Positions 33,352 to 42,139 of a DNA stretch of 51,302 nt are shown here, in pieces. The stretch lies in the NCBI GenBank assembly GCA_025359215.1, contig JANYHE010000015.1:1-51302 (forward strand), given 5' to 3'. Made by a program: the position numbers and the translations under genes. Below the pieces are notes generated by a model, which was not told the DNA's origin, did not search any database, and was given only the letters and a program-made list of their open reading frames with translations. Position 1 is the first letter of the stretch; each line of letters begins with the position of its first letter. The stretch is from Hyphomicrobiales bacterium. GTDB taxonomy: Bacteria > Pseudomonadota > Alphaproteobacteria > Rhizobiales > Aestuariivirgaceae.

Positions 33352-34046
33352 TAATTGCTGGCGGTTTTAGTGAGAGCCGCCAAAAGTTCTGCGTTGACAG
33401 CACCATCCATGGCTAATCCGTTTTCCATTTCGAATTGCAAAATGGCGGCATGGGTGGCCTCATCCAAGGCACCAGTCGGTTGGCCTAAATCATAACCCAA
33501 ATTGGCGAGAGCCGCCTGCACTTTGATAATGTTTTTGCTGTCATTGGGCATGGACTTGACCGGAGCCGGATCTATGCTGCCTGTGAATTCAGCGGCTGCT
33601 TTGATTTTTCTAGCATATTCTATGTGGGTGATAAGCTCGGTGGACACTTCACCTGTCACCGGCAAACCGTTCACCTGTTGATATTGTTGAATGGCCAATT
33701 TGGTGCGCTGACCATTCACACCGTCTACCATGCCTTTATATTGTCCCATGGCGAGCAATTCGCGCTGAACATCTTCAACCAGGGGGTCGTATTTAATCAC
33801 AACCGTTGGCGCGTCGGCTGAAGGGACAATCACTTCCATATGCGTGGTGGCACCCAGCGGCACTTCGGCAACCAATTGCTGGCGCTGGCTTGCGCCACCT
33901 TTCCACACGGCGTTGTAAATAATCATGCTGCCTAAAATTGCAGCTGTGGTGATCATAAGCAGTGAAACAGGTTTCACCTTGCGCTCATCATCATCCAAAA
34001 CATCACGCATCACAACTTTTCCAAAACTCAGATATCTGGCCTTCAA
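33351..34046 (-). CDS. membrane-anchored protein with two peptidoglycan-binding domains
   Basis: This 231-residue protein has a cytoplasmic N-terminal stretch, one membrane segment (SLLMITTAAILGSMIIYNAVW, about residues 28-48), then two PG_binding_1 domains: VQRELLAMGQYKGMVDGVNG near 113 and VQAALANLGYDLGQPTGALD near 172. Such domains bind the cell wall without cutting it. A second possible start is ATG at 34010 (MRDVLDDDE). It is coupled to the DUF1491 gene. Confidence 0.85.
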   Translation of the reverse strand: MKARYLSFGKVVMRDVLDDDERKVKPVSLLMITTAAILGSMIIYNAVWKGGASQRQQLVAEVPLGATTHMEVIVPSADAPTVVIKYDPLVEDVQRELLAMGQYKGMVDGVNGQRTKLAIQQYQQVNGLPVTGEVSTELITHIEYARKIKAAAEFTGSIDPAPVKSMPNDSKNIIKVQAALANLGYDLGQPTGALDEATHAAILQFEMENGLAMDGAVNAELLAALTKTASN

Positions 34047-34252
34047 TGTGCCAGTAATTAGGTTAACAGCGGCTTTCTTGTGGGCTTTTCAACTGCATTT
34101 CCACACTCAAATTAAGGCTTGGCTGTGTCATGGTTAATAGAGCGTAAATTTCTTCCTTTGTATTTGATGAAAAGTTTCCCCCCAAGTTTCACGGCATTGC
34201 AAGACGTGTGCGTTATTAAGATGGCTGTGGGAAGTAATTTTGGAATTTTACT

Positions 34253-34666
34253 ATGGGACTTATTCGAAAAATAATTGTCGTCGGAGGCGCATTGATGGCA
34301 ATGCCTTCGCCGCCTGCGCAATTGCAAAGTGGTGCAACTGCATTAACGACACCATCGACGAGTTGGACCTATATTGCCGCCGCCGCTGACACAGTCGCGG
34401 ACCTTAAAAGCTTCTGCGAACGCAAACCACAGGTGTGTTCAACTGCACAATATTTAGCAGGCTCGCTAGAAGGCAAAGCGAAATATAGCGCCAAGCTGGT
34501 TTATGAATGGGCCAATTCAACGGCACCAACGCCGCAGAGCCTCGCAAAGGCTGATCCTATCCGCACGGGGTCGGTTGATGTTAAAATGGCAGCTTCAGCG
34601 CCTGTTAATTCCACATTGCGCATCGAAGACTTAATTCCGGAATGGCGCGGCACTATAAAGGGTTGA
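34253..34666 (+). CDS. DUF5330 family secreted protein
   Basis: This 137-residue protein has a hydrophobic start (MGLIRKIIVVGGALMAM) that may be a signal or anchor. The conserved core, DTVADLKSFCERKPQVCSTA, has two cysteines that could form a disulfide. The family is found in Rhizobiales and has no assigned function. It precedes sufE by 34 bp on the same strand. The 206 bp upstream gap contains an ATGGTTAA box at 34130. Confidence 0.78.
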   Translation: MGLIRKIIVVGGALMAMPSPPAQLQSGATALTTPSTSWTYIAAAADTVADLKSFCERKPQVCSTAQYLAGSLEGKAKYSAKLVYEWANSTAPTPQSLAKADPIRTGSVDVKMAASAPVNSTLRIEDLIPEWRGTIKG

Positions 34667-34700
34667 GTTCGGTCAACTCCGCGCCTATCTCTCGGCCATC

Positions 34701-35117
34701 ATGACAAGCGCCATTGAAACACTCATTTCAGATTTTGAACTTATCGATGATTGGGAAGAGCGCTATCGTTATGTGATTGAGCTTGGTCGCGGCCTTCCGG
34801 TGATGCCTGATGCCCTTAAGTCTCCTGCAACGAAAGTGAATGGCTGTGCAAGCCAGGTGTGGATTCATTCACGCATTATCGATAGCCACATGGATTTGAA
34901 AGGCGACAGTGATGCTTTGATTGTGAAGGGGCTAATTGCCATTGCCTTCATGATTTTTGCCCCCTTGACGCTTGCCGAAATTGAACAGGTGAATGCACAA
35001 GATATTTTTGCCAAGCTGGGCTTGAAAGATCATCTCACGCCGCAGCGGTCTAATGGATTGGCTTCGATGGTGGCGCGCATCAAAGCTGATGCGCGGGCGG
35101 GCTTGCAGCCGGGCTGA
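34701..35117 (+). CDS. sufE: SufE-like sulfur acceptor
   Basis: This 138-residue protein accepts persulfide sulfur from the cysteine desulfurase SufS for iron-sulfur cluster assembly. Its active cysteine is C49 in ATKVNGCASQVW, and the start IETLISDFELIDDWEERYRY is characteristic. Its 3' end overlaps the convergent DUF6456 gene by 38 bp. The suf operon proper is not in the window, as usual for stand-alone sufE genes of Rhizobiales. Confidence 0.92.
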   Translation: MTSAIETLISDFELIDDWEERYRYVIELGRGLPVMPDALKSPATKVNGCASQVWIHSRIIDSHMDLKGDSDALIVKGLIAIAFMIFAPLTLAEIEQVNAQDIFAKLGLKDHLTPQRSNGLASMVARIKADARAGLQPG

Positions 35118-35631
35118 TGGCGGGGCGATAATCGTCTGTTGCCCAATGGGCAATTGAATCGGTTTTGCGCGGTTGGTAAATTTTGATCAAGCCATAATGG
35201 CGCGCCAATCGTGTTAAGGCCAAGCTCAAAATCGCTTTGCCACTGCGCGGCGGCAATGCCAAAATGCGTTCAGCCTGTTCAAATCCACCTGCAATGCAAC
35301 ACACTTGATAGAGTATGCCTGAAAGCTCTGGCCCCACTGCGGCAAAGGCATGGTGCAAACGCTGCCGCGCGGCAATGGCATTGTCGGAAAGATTGGCAAT
35401 AGCATTGTCGCTCATTTGCCAATGCCGCCCGCCAGAGCCTGCTGATTCCGAATAGGAACTGGTGAGGCGTTGGGACAAATGAGCCCTTTCAAAATCACTG
35501 CGCAATCTTTCGCCTGCTAAAAACTGCTGACCATCAATATAGGTTTTTCCATGCGCATCTTTTCGCAAATACAAGCGCGCCAACGGGCTTTCAGTTTCAT
35601 TGAATTGCGGAGCAAGTGTTTCAGTGTGCAT
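35080..35631 (-). CDS. DUF6456 helix-turn-helix-like protein
   Basis: This 183-residue protein has the DUF6456 core in its C-terminal half: RQRLHHAFAAVGPELSGILY, then GFEQAERILALPPRSGKAIL and ALTRLARHYGLI, which reads as a DNA-binding helical domain. The N-terminal part (SPLARLYLRKDAHGKTYID) is also conserved. Its target is unknown. A perfect palindrome CTATCGCGATAG lies 26 bp before the start and may be its own operator. It is convergent with sufE. Confidence 0.8.
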   Translation of the reverse strand: MHTETLAPQFNETESPLARLYLRKDAHGKTYIDGQQFLAGERLRSDFERAHLSQRLTSSYSESAGSGGRHWQMSDNAIANLSDNAIAARQRLHHAFAAVGPELSGILYQVCCIAGGFEQAERILALPPRSGKAILSLALTRLARHYGLIKIYQPRKTDSIAHWATDDYRPAISPAASPPAHQL

Positions 35632-35656
35632 TGTTGTCTTCCTTTATTTCCTATAG

Positions 35657-35668
35657 CTATCGCGATAG
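35657..35668. promoter_or_regulatory. perfect 12-bp palindrome CTATCGCGATAG upstream of the DUF6456 gene
   Basis: The site lies 26 bases ahead of the ATG on the minus strand. It is A/T-flanked and sits in the short intergenic space between the PAS-protein stop and this start, about where a promoter would be. It looks like a dimeric repressor operator. Autoregulation by the DUF6456 protein is inference. Confidence 0.5.
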
Positions 35669-35698
35669 AAATAAGGAGTCAATATCTATTTTAGGATT

Positions 35699-36196
35699 TT
35701 ATGCTCCGATGGCTAATCGATTCTCGTCGGGGCGTTCAGAGGCCGGCATAAAATAATCATAACACAAGACAATTGCTGTGCGGCCAGATTCAATCGCGCA
35801 GAGCGGCAAACGCAGCCAATATTGCACCATATGTTCTTTGTGGCTGCGCGGGGCTTTGAGAATGCCTTGCGTTGGCACTTGGTCTTCAATTGTGCGGCGA
35901 TAAGAAGCCAACCAATAATCGCGTTTATCGCCCCAATCCAAATCTTCAATGGCCAGACCTGTGATTTCACGATCATAAATTTCGCGCAAACGCGTTCCGG
36001 CAAGGCGCACTTTGCTGCGACCGATTTCTGCTTCAACATCAATCAAACTGATGCCCGGCAGAATTCGTGGTATGTGCGCTGGCCGGATGTCGCTGCGAAG
36101 AGGCATGGCACGACCTGCGGCTTGTTGGAGCCAATAATCATAAAGCTGGCGCTGCTCTGGCACAATGAGTTGTGCCCTAAATGAGCTTATATCCAT
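35699..36196 (-). CDS. PAS-domain protein (PAS_5/DUF1488-like sensory family)
   Basis: This 165-residue protein starts MDISSFRAQLIVPEQRQLYDYW and contains LRSDIRPAHIPRILPGISL and RLAGTRLREIYDREITG, the motif order of the single-domain PAS_5 family common in Rhizobiales. No kinase or other output domain is present, so it may act as a stand-alone sensor. The ATG at 36196 is chosen because the longer frame adds a basic, non-conserved leader. Confidence 0.8.
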   Translation of the reverse strand: MDISSFRAQLIVPEQRQLYDYWLQQAAGRAMPLRSDIRPAHIPRILPGISLIDVEAEIGRSKVRLAGTRLREIYDREITGLAIEDLDWGDKRDYWLASYRRTIEDQVPTQGILKAPRSHKEHMVQYWLRLPLCAIESGRTAIVLCYDYFMPASERPDENRLAIGA

Positions 36197-36307
36197 TCGA
36201 TTTGTCACTGTCGCCCTGCCGCCGTCGAATCGGTGACCCCCACCGACTCGCCTCTTTATGAATCTCCGATTCCTGATCCGCAAGAGTCGTGGTTAACAAA
36301 ATATAAA

Positions 36308-36721
36308 TTATTTTTTCTTGGGCGCCTTATTGCCAAGACCACTGCTTTTGGCAAGCTTGGAACGGGCTGCCGCATAATTTGGGGCAACCATCGGATAATC
36401 AGCGGGCAAGCGCCACTTCTCACGATATCTTTCCGGTGTGAGATCATAGGCCGAGCGCAAATGACGTTTCAGTGACTTGAAACGTTTGCCATCTTCCAAG
36501 CAAATCAGATAATCCGGGAAAATTGATTTCTTAACACTCACAGCGCTGCGCGGCGGCGATGTTGACACAGCAACTGATGGTTTTTCATCAATTGCGCTAG
36601 CCAGTGCTGCGTAAACCTCATGAATGAGTTTGGGTAATTCGCTTTGCGGAACTTCATTGTTGCTCACATAAGCAGCTACGATGGCGCTTGTGAATTCAGC
36701 GGTTTTTTCGCGGTTTTGCAT
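36308..36721 (-). CDS. MucR/Ros-type zinc-finger transcription regulator
   Basis: This 137-residue protein has the MucR fold: a helical N-terminal part (TSAIVAAYVSNNEVP) used in oligomerisation and the Ros-type zinc finger DYLICLEDGKRFKSLKRHLR with the Cys and His ligands, followed by LTPERYREKWRLPADYPMVAP. MucR proteins act as AT-rich DNA silencers that control exopolysaccharide, motility and cell-cycle genes. It has a basic C-terminal tail ending KAPKKK. Confidence 0.9.
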   Translation of the reverse strand: MQNREKTAEFTSAIVAAYVSNNEVPQSELPKLIHEVYAALASAIDEKPSVAVSTSPPRSAVSVKKSIFPDYLICLEDGKRFKSLKRHLRSAYDLTPERYREKWRLPADYPMVAPNYAAARSKLAKSSGLGNKAPKKK

Positions 36722-36803
36722 TTTCAGTATTTACTACGAATGGTCTCACCAGCGTTAGGTGATTTCAACCGCTTGGTCAAATTTAATAGAGTGTAAGAGC
36801 AAC

Positions 36804-38834
36804 CTAATTCATTGGCGCATAGGGGCCAGTTTTTAAAGTGGACCAATCCCAATAGGTGAGCAGAATGCGCGCTTTGTTGAATGACAATGAGTCAAAAAGC
36901 GATTGCAATTCCTCAGGATCTCTCTTGGGGTCAATCATGCCTGAAGCCGACTTCATGAGGCCTTGCAAAATTTCATGCATTGTCGCGCGCGGCACACCAG
37001 TGGCTTTGAACAATGCGGCCAGTGGATCACCCTGACGGTCGGCAAGAATGCGGGCTGCCGTTTTGGGATGAATTTTTGCACATTCGCCCAACTGTTCAGC
37101 CGCTTCATCAAGCTTGCCATCATCAGCCATTTGCAATGCATCCATGATTTTTTCTGGATTTGGAAATTCAACTTTTGAACTTTCATCGCCATTGGTGACG
37201 AGTGCAATTTTCAGAATTTTGGTGAGAGTTTCTGAATCTGTCAGGAACCTGCTGAGCAAATAGCGGCGCAATTGCGCAGGTGCCGACCAAAACAATTCAA
37301 AAGCAAAAGGCACGGGCAAATCAGCTCTGATGCAGAGCGGTGCCAACAACTCTTGTTGTTCAGCGGCGTCACGTACCAATTGCTCAAACCCTTCATGGGG
37401 AATTTCGGCATTTTGGTTGCGGACCAAATTGAGCAAAACCGATGGATCACCCGTATTGACCAATTGCGCAGTGATGGCGCGGCTCACATGGCGGCGTCTG
37501 GCCATCATGCGGCGTTTGGCAGGTTCACCTTCCTGAATGACCAGGCTCAAATCTTCATCGGTGATGTGGCTGCATTCTTCCAGCAATGGTCCTGCCACTT
37601 CGATGCGCGGATCGCAAATGAGCTTTGCCACCAATAAATGCGGCGGAGCATCCATGATGCACAAGCGATCAGCCAACATGATCAAAGATTTTAGGGGCAA
37701 GCGCGGCAACATGCGCAAAAGCGTATCGGCAGCCAAAGCGCGCTCTTGCGGCAAGCCGGAACTTGCGCCTGATGCCATCATATCTAACAGTGAACGGGCC
37801 AATTCAGCCGCTTCTTGTTCTTGCGCGGGCGTTTGCGTGGGCACCACAGCCGCCACCGGTTTGGAAGGAGGCAAAGCAGAGGGCGATAATGCAAAGGCAT
37901 CGCGCGGGCGTTGCCGAAGAGCGGTTGCTGTGGGCTTTGGCGGCTCAACTTCAATTAACGGTGCATCAGTTGCAACTTCAAATGCCGTGGGCGAAATTTG
38001 CGGTTCAAGGGCAGCGACTTCGGCAACAACAGGCTCAACGGGCAGAACATCAAAGGGGCTTGCTTCAATAATGAGCGCAGAATCAATATGCTCCACCGCA
38101 AAATCAATTGGTGCTATGGTTTCTGGAATGATTTCTGGCGTGATGGTCTCAGCGGCCCAGATTGGAGCAATCGCTTCTGGGATCAACTCAGGCGTGATGG
38201 TCTCAGCGGCCCAGATTGGAGCAATCGCTTCTGGGATCAACTCCGGGGTGATAGCTTCGACACCCAGCATTGGTGTAATAGCTTCGGGAACAATCTCCGG
38301 CGCGATGGTCTCAGCGGCCCATATTGGCGCAATCAGTTCTGGGGCAATCTCAGGCACAATGGCCTCAGCAACCATAATTGGAGCAATCGCTTCTGGAACG
38401 ATTTCCGGTGCGATGGTCTCAGCGGCCCATATTGGAGCAATCGGTTCTGGGATCAACTCAGGCGCGATGGTTTCAACAACAATCGTTGGAACAGTCGCTT
38501 CAAGAGCGATTTCAGGCTCGACAACCTCAGCCACTACAATCTGCGCGGCGGTTTGAGGTGCCATCTCAGGCGCGGTCGCCTCGATGACCACAGGGCGCGC
38601 ACTGTGTTCTAAAACTGTTTCAGCGGCAAAAACCTGTGCTGGCGCGGGTGGCGCAACCAAGGGTGCGGGCGTTGCAGTGACGATCACGCCATCTTTCTTC
38701 AAAAACGCCGTGAGTTTGCGGAAAGAATCAGCCGAAATAGGTTTGCGAACCTTAACGCCAGCCGACAGCAAGCCATTTTCTGGATGCGGCGCTGTCACAA
38801 GGTTTTGTCCCTGCGTACTGGCGTATTCCGTCAT
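36804..38834 (-). CDS. DUF2336 protein with N-terminal 18-residue tandem repeats
   Basis: This 676-residue protein has a short N-terminal segment (RKPISADSFRKLTAFLKKDG, about residues 30-50). A repeat region with an 18-residue period rich in P, E, I and A follows (about 115-245), then a spacer and a C-terminal DUF2336 helical-repeat domain (about 330-676, with LARSLLDMMASGASS, MLPRLPLKSLIMLADRL and RRMMARRRHVSRAIT). DUF2336 proteins are alphaproteobacterial and of unknown function. The ATG at 38834 (MTEYASTQ) is preferred over one seven codons upstream. The repeats are near-identical at the DNA level in places. Confidence 0.82.
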   Translation of the reverse strand: MTEYASTQGQNLVTAPHPENGLLSAGVKVRKPISADSFRKLTAFLKKDGVIVTATPAPLVAPPAPAQVFAAETVLEHSARPVVIEATAPEMAPQTAAQIVVAEVVEPEIALEATVPTIVVETIAPELIPEPIAPIWAAETIAPEIVPEAIAPIMVAEAIVPEIAPELIAPIWAAETIAPEIVPEAITPMLGVEAITPELIPEAIAPIWAAETITPELIPEAIAPIWAAETITPEIIPETIAPIDFAVEHIDSALIIEASPFDVLPVEPVVAEVAALEPQISPTAFEVATDAPLIEVEPPKPTATALRQRPRDAFALSPSALPPSKPVAAVVPTQTPAQEQEAAELARSLLDMMASGASSGLPQERALAADTLLRMLPRLPLKSLIMLADRLCIMDAPPHLLVAKLICDPRIEVAGPLLEECSHITDEDLSLVIQEGEPAKRRMMARRRHVSRAITAQLVNTGDPSVLLNLVRNQNAEIPHEGFEQLVRDAAEQQELLAPLCIRADLPVPFAFELFWSAPAQLRRYLLSRFLTDSETLTKILKIALVTNGDESSKVEFPNPEKIMDALQMADDGKLDEAAEQLGECAKIHPKTAARILADRQGDPLAALFKATGVPRATMHEILQGLMKSASGMIDPKRDPEELQSLFDSLSFNKARILLTYWDWSTLKTGPYAPMN
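38107..38490 (-). repeat. 54-bp (18-codon) tandem repeats inside the DUF2336 gene
   Basis: Seven clear units plus degenerate flanks encode the pattern P-I-W-A-A-E-T-I-(A/T)-P-E-(L/I)-(I/V)-P-E-A-I-A. Two neighbouring units (starting at 38137 and 38191) are nearly identical DNA, which points to recent duplication or gene conversion. Unit number is therefore likely to vary between strains. Confidence 0.88.
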
Positions 38835-38984
38835 GATCTCTTTAACTCTCCCCAATATCCAAGACCAGCAATGCGCAAAACTGTTTCAAAGTTGATTAAT
38901 TGGCGAAAGGTTTTTGGAGTTTGTTTGGGTTCGTTTGGGAACGTGGTTAACACGGGGTAAAATTTCAGTGTAACTCGCTTCACA

Positions 38985-38998
38985 ATTCATTAATGAAT
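38985..38998. promoter_or_regulatory. 14-bp AT-rich palindrome between DUF2336 gene and msrB
   Basis: ATTCATT-AATGAAT is a perfect palindrome 33 bp upstream of the msrB start, in a 196 bp divergent gap that also holds GTGGTTAA at 38943. It may be a regulator-binding site for msrB; the regulator cannot be named. Nothing else was seen in the gap. Confidence 0.35.
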
Positions 38999-39030
38999 AC
39001 CCACATGGTCGATGTGATGGAGTTTAGAAG

Positions 39031-39435
39031 TTGAAAACGATTGCAAAATCTGATGCTGAATGGCGGAAACAACTTTCCCCTGACGCCTATTATGTGACAC
39101 GCGAGCATGGCACGGAACGCGCCGGCACCAGCCCTCTGAACGCCGAAAAACGCGATGGCATTTTTATGTGCGTGTGCTGTGGGGCGGCACTTTTTCCATC
39201 CGACACAAAATTTGAATCCGGCACGGGCTGGCCCAGCTTTTATGAACCAGTTGCCCCTGAAGTGATTGGCACCACCACAGACAAAAAACTATTTATGACT
39301 CGCACAGAAGTGCATTGTGCCGATTGTGATGCACATCTTGGGCATGTGTTTCCCGATGGTCCGAAACCCACAGGCCTTCGTTATTGCATCAATGGTGTGG
39401 CCCTTGAATTCATTGCGGAAGATGAAGACGAATGA
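39031..39435 (+). CDS. msrB: peptide-methionine (R)-S-oxide reductase
   Basis: This 134-residue enzyme reduces methionine-R-sulfoxide in oxidised proteins. The structural zinc is held by C47/C50 (MCVCC) and C96/C99 ([13 protein letters not shown]). The catalytic cysteine is C119 in LRYCING, and [10 protein letters not shown] is the substrate loop. The start is TTG at 39031; no upstream ATG in frame is plausible. Its stop overlaps the ptrB ATG by ATGA. Confidence 0.93.
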   Translation: MKTIAKSDAEWRKQLSPDAYYVTREHGTERAGTSPLNAEKRDGIFMCVCCGAALFPSDTKFESGTGWPSFYEPVAPEVIGTTTDKKLFMTRTEVHCADCDAHLGHVFPDGPKPTGLRYCINGVALEFIAEDEDE

Positions 39436-41510
39436 CATTAAATCCACCTCGTGCTGAAAAGCGCGCTCACAGCTCAACGGTTCACGGTTTTGCTCGCAGC
39501 GATGATTATCATTGGTTGAAAGCCGACAACTGGCAAGAGGTGATGCAAGATCCTTCGCTGCTACCACAAGATATTCGTGATTATCTGGAAGCAGAAAACA
39601 AATATCATGAAGTTCAAATGGCAGACACAGCCAACTTGCAAGAAAATCTGTTTGCAGAACTCAAGGGGCGCATCAAGGAAGATGATTCATCGGTGCCAGC
39701 GCCAGATGGCCCTTATCTTTATTATTCGCAAACAGTAACGGGTGGTCAATATGCCCGTTATTGCCGCAAATTGCTGGATGGCACCCATGAACAGATTATG
39801 TTTGATGGTGATGCATTGGCCAAGGGCCATGATTATTTCAGCTTTGGCGGCCTTGCGCTTTCACCTGATCAAACACTGGCCGCATGGTCTTATGACAACA
39901 AGGGCTCTGAATTTTACGATGTGCGCATTCGTAATTTGGCAACAGGTGAAGACCATGCCGATCTCTTGACCAACACATCAGGCGGTGCCGTGTGGGCGGC
40001 CGATGGCAAGACCATTTTTTACACCACGCAAGATGATAATCATCGCCCATTGAAAACCTATCGCCATGTTCTGGGCAAGGCGCAAAGCGATGATGTTTTG
40101 GTTCATGATGAAAAAGACACAGGGCTCTTTACAGGCGTTGGGTCTAGCTCATCTGAAAAATTTATCATGATCGATATTCATGATCATGACACCTCGGAAG
40201 TGTGGTTGATTGATGCTGACAGGCCGGGGAATGCGCCGCGCCTGATGGTTTCACGCGCTGAGAAAATTGAATGCGAAGTTGAACATTGGGATGATCAATT
40301 TTTGATCAAGACCAACAAGGACGGCGCTGAAGATTATAAAGTTGTTGTGGCACCCGTTTCTGACCCATCTCCCAAGAATTGGAAAGATTTCATCCCGCAT
40401 CGCCCTGGCATTGTTATTGTGAGCATGTTGGTGTTTAAAAATTGGATGGTGCTGCTGGAACGCGAGAACGCCCTGCCCCGCATTGTGATTCATGATTTGA
40501 AATCGGGCGCACAACACAACATTGCCTTTGATGAAGAGGCCTATTCGCTGGGCTTTGGTGAGATGCGCGAGTTTGATTCAGAAATCTTGCGCTTCAGTTA
40601 TGGTTCGATGACAACGCCCAACCAGGTGTTCGATTATAACATGCGCACCCGCGAACGCGTGTTGAAGAAGACGCAGGAAATTCCATCGGGCCATGATATC
40701 TCTCTTTATAAAACCCGCCGCATTCAAGCCACAGCCCATGATGGTGAGCTGATCCCTGTGACTTTGCTTTGTCGCAAATCCACACCCTTGGATGGTTCTG
40801 CGCCACTGTGGCTTTATGGTTATGGCTCTTACGGTATTTCCATGCCGGCCAGTTTTAATACTGGAATTTTGTCGCTCGTCGATCGTGGCTTTGTCTATGC
40901 CATTGCCCATATTCGTGGTGGCCAAGAAAAAGGCCGCGCTTGGTATAAAATGGGCAAGCTTGAGCACAAGATGAACACGTTCAAGGATTTCATTTCTGTG
41001 GCGCAACACTTGATTGACGCGAAATTTACATCGCGCGGAAAGATCATCGCGCAAGGCGGCAGTGCAGGCGGCATGTTGATGGGCGTTGTGACAAATTTGG
41101 CACCGGAGCTGTTCAACGGCATTGTGGCTGAAGTTCCTTTTGTTGATGTGCTCACCACCATGCTGGATGACACGTTGCCGCTCACGCCGCCGGAATGGCC
41201 GGAATGGGGCAACCCGATTGAAAGTGTGGAGGCTTATAAAAATATCGCCGCCTATTCTCCGGTCGATAATGTTGCTGCCAAAGCCTATCCACATATTCTC
41301 GCGGTGGGCGGGTTGACGGATCCGCGTGTGACTTATTGGGAACCCGCCAAATGGGTGGCCCGGTTACGGGAACTCAAAACTGATAAGAACTTGCTGCTTT
41401 TCAAAACCAATATGGGTGCTGGCCATGGCGGCGCTTCAGGGCGTTTTGACAGGCTGAAGGAAGTGGCCTTTGTTTATGCGTTTGGGATGAAGGTGGCGGG
41501 TTTGGGTTGA
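39432..41510 (+). CDS. ptrB: S9 family oligopeptidase B
   Basis: This 692-residue serine peptidase cleaves short peptides after basic residues. The N-terminal beta-propeller (about 60-410) begins after [15 protein letters not shown]. The alpha/beta hydrolase part has the catalytic triad S544 ([12 protein letters not shown]), D630 (GLTDPRV) and H665 ([11 protein letters not shown]). It has no signal peptide, so is probably cytoplasmic. It is translationally coupled to msrB. Confidence 0.92.
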   Translation: MTLNPPRAEKRAHSSTVHGFARSDDYHWLKADNWQEVMQDPSLLPQDIRDYLEAENKYHEVQMADTANLQENLFAELKGRIKEDDSSVPAPDGPYLYYSQTVTGGQYARYCRKLLDGTHEQIMFDGDALAKGHDYFSFGGLALSPDQTLAAWSYDNKGSEFYDVRIRNLATGEDHADLLTNTSGGAVWAADGKTIFYTTQDDNHRPLKTYRHVLGKAQSDDVLVHDEKDTGLFTGVGSSSSEKFIMIDIHDHDTSEVWLIDADRPGNAPRLMVSRAEKIECEVEHWDDQFLIKTNKDGAEDYKVVVAPVSDPSPKNWKDFIPHRPGIVIVSMLVFKNWMVLLERENALPRIVIHDLKSGAQHNIAFDEEAYSLGFGEMREFDSEILRFSYGSMTTPNQVFDYNMRTRERVLKKTQEIPSGHDISLYKTRRIQATAHDGELIPVTLLCRKSTPLDGSAPLWLYGYGSYGISMPASFNTGILSLVDRGFVYAIAHIRGGQEKGRAWYKMGKLEHKMNTFKDFISVAQHLIDAKFTSRGKIIAQGGSAGGMLMGVVTNLAPELFNGIVAEVPFVDVLTTMLDDTLPLTPPEWPEWGNPIESVEAYKNIAAYSPVDNVAAKAYPHILAVGGLTDPRVTYWEPAKWVARLRELKTDKNLLLFKTNMGAGHGGASGRFDRLKEVAFVYAFGMKVAGLG

Positions 41511-41525
41511 CTTGCGACGATGATT

Positions 41526-41554
41526 GGTATTAAAAGGTATTACCTTTTAATACC
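41526..41554. promoter_or_regulatory. operator of the CopG/ParE toxin-antitoxin operon
   Basis: Perfect inverted repeat: GGTATTAAAAGGTA (41526-41539), one base, TACCTTTTAATACC (41541-41554). It ends 11 bases before the antitoxin ATG and adjoins its GGAGC ribosome site. Arms of 14 bases are typical of sites bound by ribbon-helix-helix antitoxins for autorepression. Confidence 0.85.
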
Positions 41555-41565
41555 GGAGCTGTGCT

Positions 41566-41838
41566 ATGGGTACTAAAGCTGTTTCAGTTAAACTTTCTTC
41601 TGAAGAACATGAACGCCTCGCCGCTTTGGCGGAAAAACGCGACCGCAGTGCGCATTACTTGATGCGTGAAGCGGTGCTTGGTTTTCTTAATTATGAAGAG
41701 TGGCGCAACGAGTTTGAGGAGGAGGCTGAGGCAGCTTGGCTCCACTACAAAGAAACGGGTGCCCATTACACGCTGGAAGACTTGGAAGACTGGGCAAAGA
41801 AGCCTGATGGGCCGATGCCTCCATGCCGCACGTCATAA
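41566..41838 (+). CDS. ribbon-helix-helix (CopG/ParD-like) antitoxin
   Basis: This 90-residue protein has the RHH domain at the N-terminus (TKAVSVKLSSEEHERLAALA, then RSAHYLMREAVLGFL). An acidic C-terminal part (YEEWRNEFEEEAEAAW, LEDLEDWAKKPDG) probably binds and neutralises the toxin encoded next. It overlaps the toxin start by 16 bases. The palindrome upstream is its likely operator. Confidence 0.88.
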   Translation: MGTKAVSVKLSSEEHERLAALAEKRDRSAHYLMREAVLGFLNYEEWRNEFEEEAEAAWLHYKETGAHYTLEDLEDWAKKPDGPMPPCRTS

Positions 41839-42137
41839 TCTCACTGAATGCTGCAAGCAACATGGGGCGGATTAGGCGGTTTTATGAGGATCCTAAAATT
41901 GGAGAGCGCGCTATCATTGCGATCAATTCCGCATTGCGCCTGCTCATAACAAATCCTCTGGCCGGGCGACCTGTGAAGAATCGAGTGGAATTGCGAGAAA
42001 GAGTCATCGTCTTCGGTAATCAAGGGTTTATCGCGCTTTATAAATTTGATCTGTATACTGAGGAAATTGTGGTGCTGGCGATACGCCATCAGCGAGAGGC
42101 GGGCTATCGTCAAAATATTGCACCTGTGGGACAATAG
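41823..42137 (+). CDS. RelE/ParE-family toxin
   Basis: This 104-residue protein has the ParE fold pattern: MPHVIISLNAASNMGRIRRF, then AINSALRLLITNPLAGRPV, ELRERVIVFGNQGFIALYKF and a C-terminal VVLAIRHQREAGY. ParE-type toxins inhibit gyrase and RelE-type cut ribosome-bound mRNA; the sequence does not settle which. It starts inside the antitoxin gene, a standard type II arrangement. The frame is intact. Confidence 0.87.
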   Translation: MPHVIISLNAASNMGRIRRFYEDPKIGERAIIAINSALRLLITNPLAGRPVKNRVELRERVIVFGNQGFIALYKFDLYTEEIVVLAIRHQREAGYRQNIAPVGQ

Positions 42138-42139
42138 TG

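Noticed and set aside
38107-38490. Possible CRISPR or minisatellite array
   Set aside because: The 54-bp units are direct, in frame, without spacers, and encode a periodic peptide in a long conserved gene.
37537-38556. 339-residue plus-strand open frame
   Set aside because: Antisense of the DUF2336 gene and its tandem repeats; its repeated composition comes from the repeats on the coding strand.
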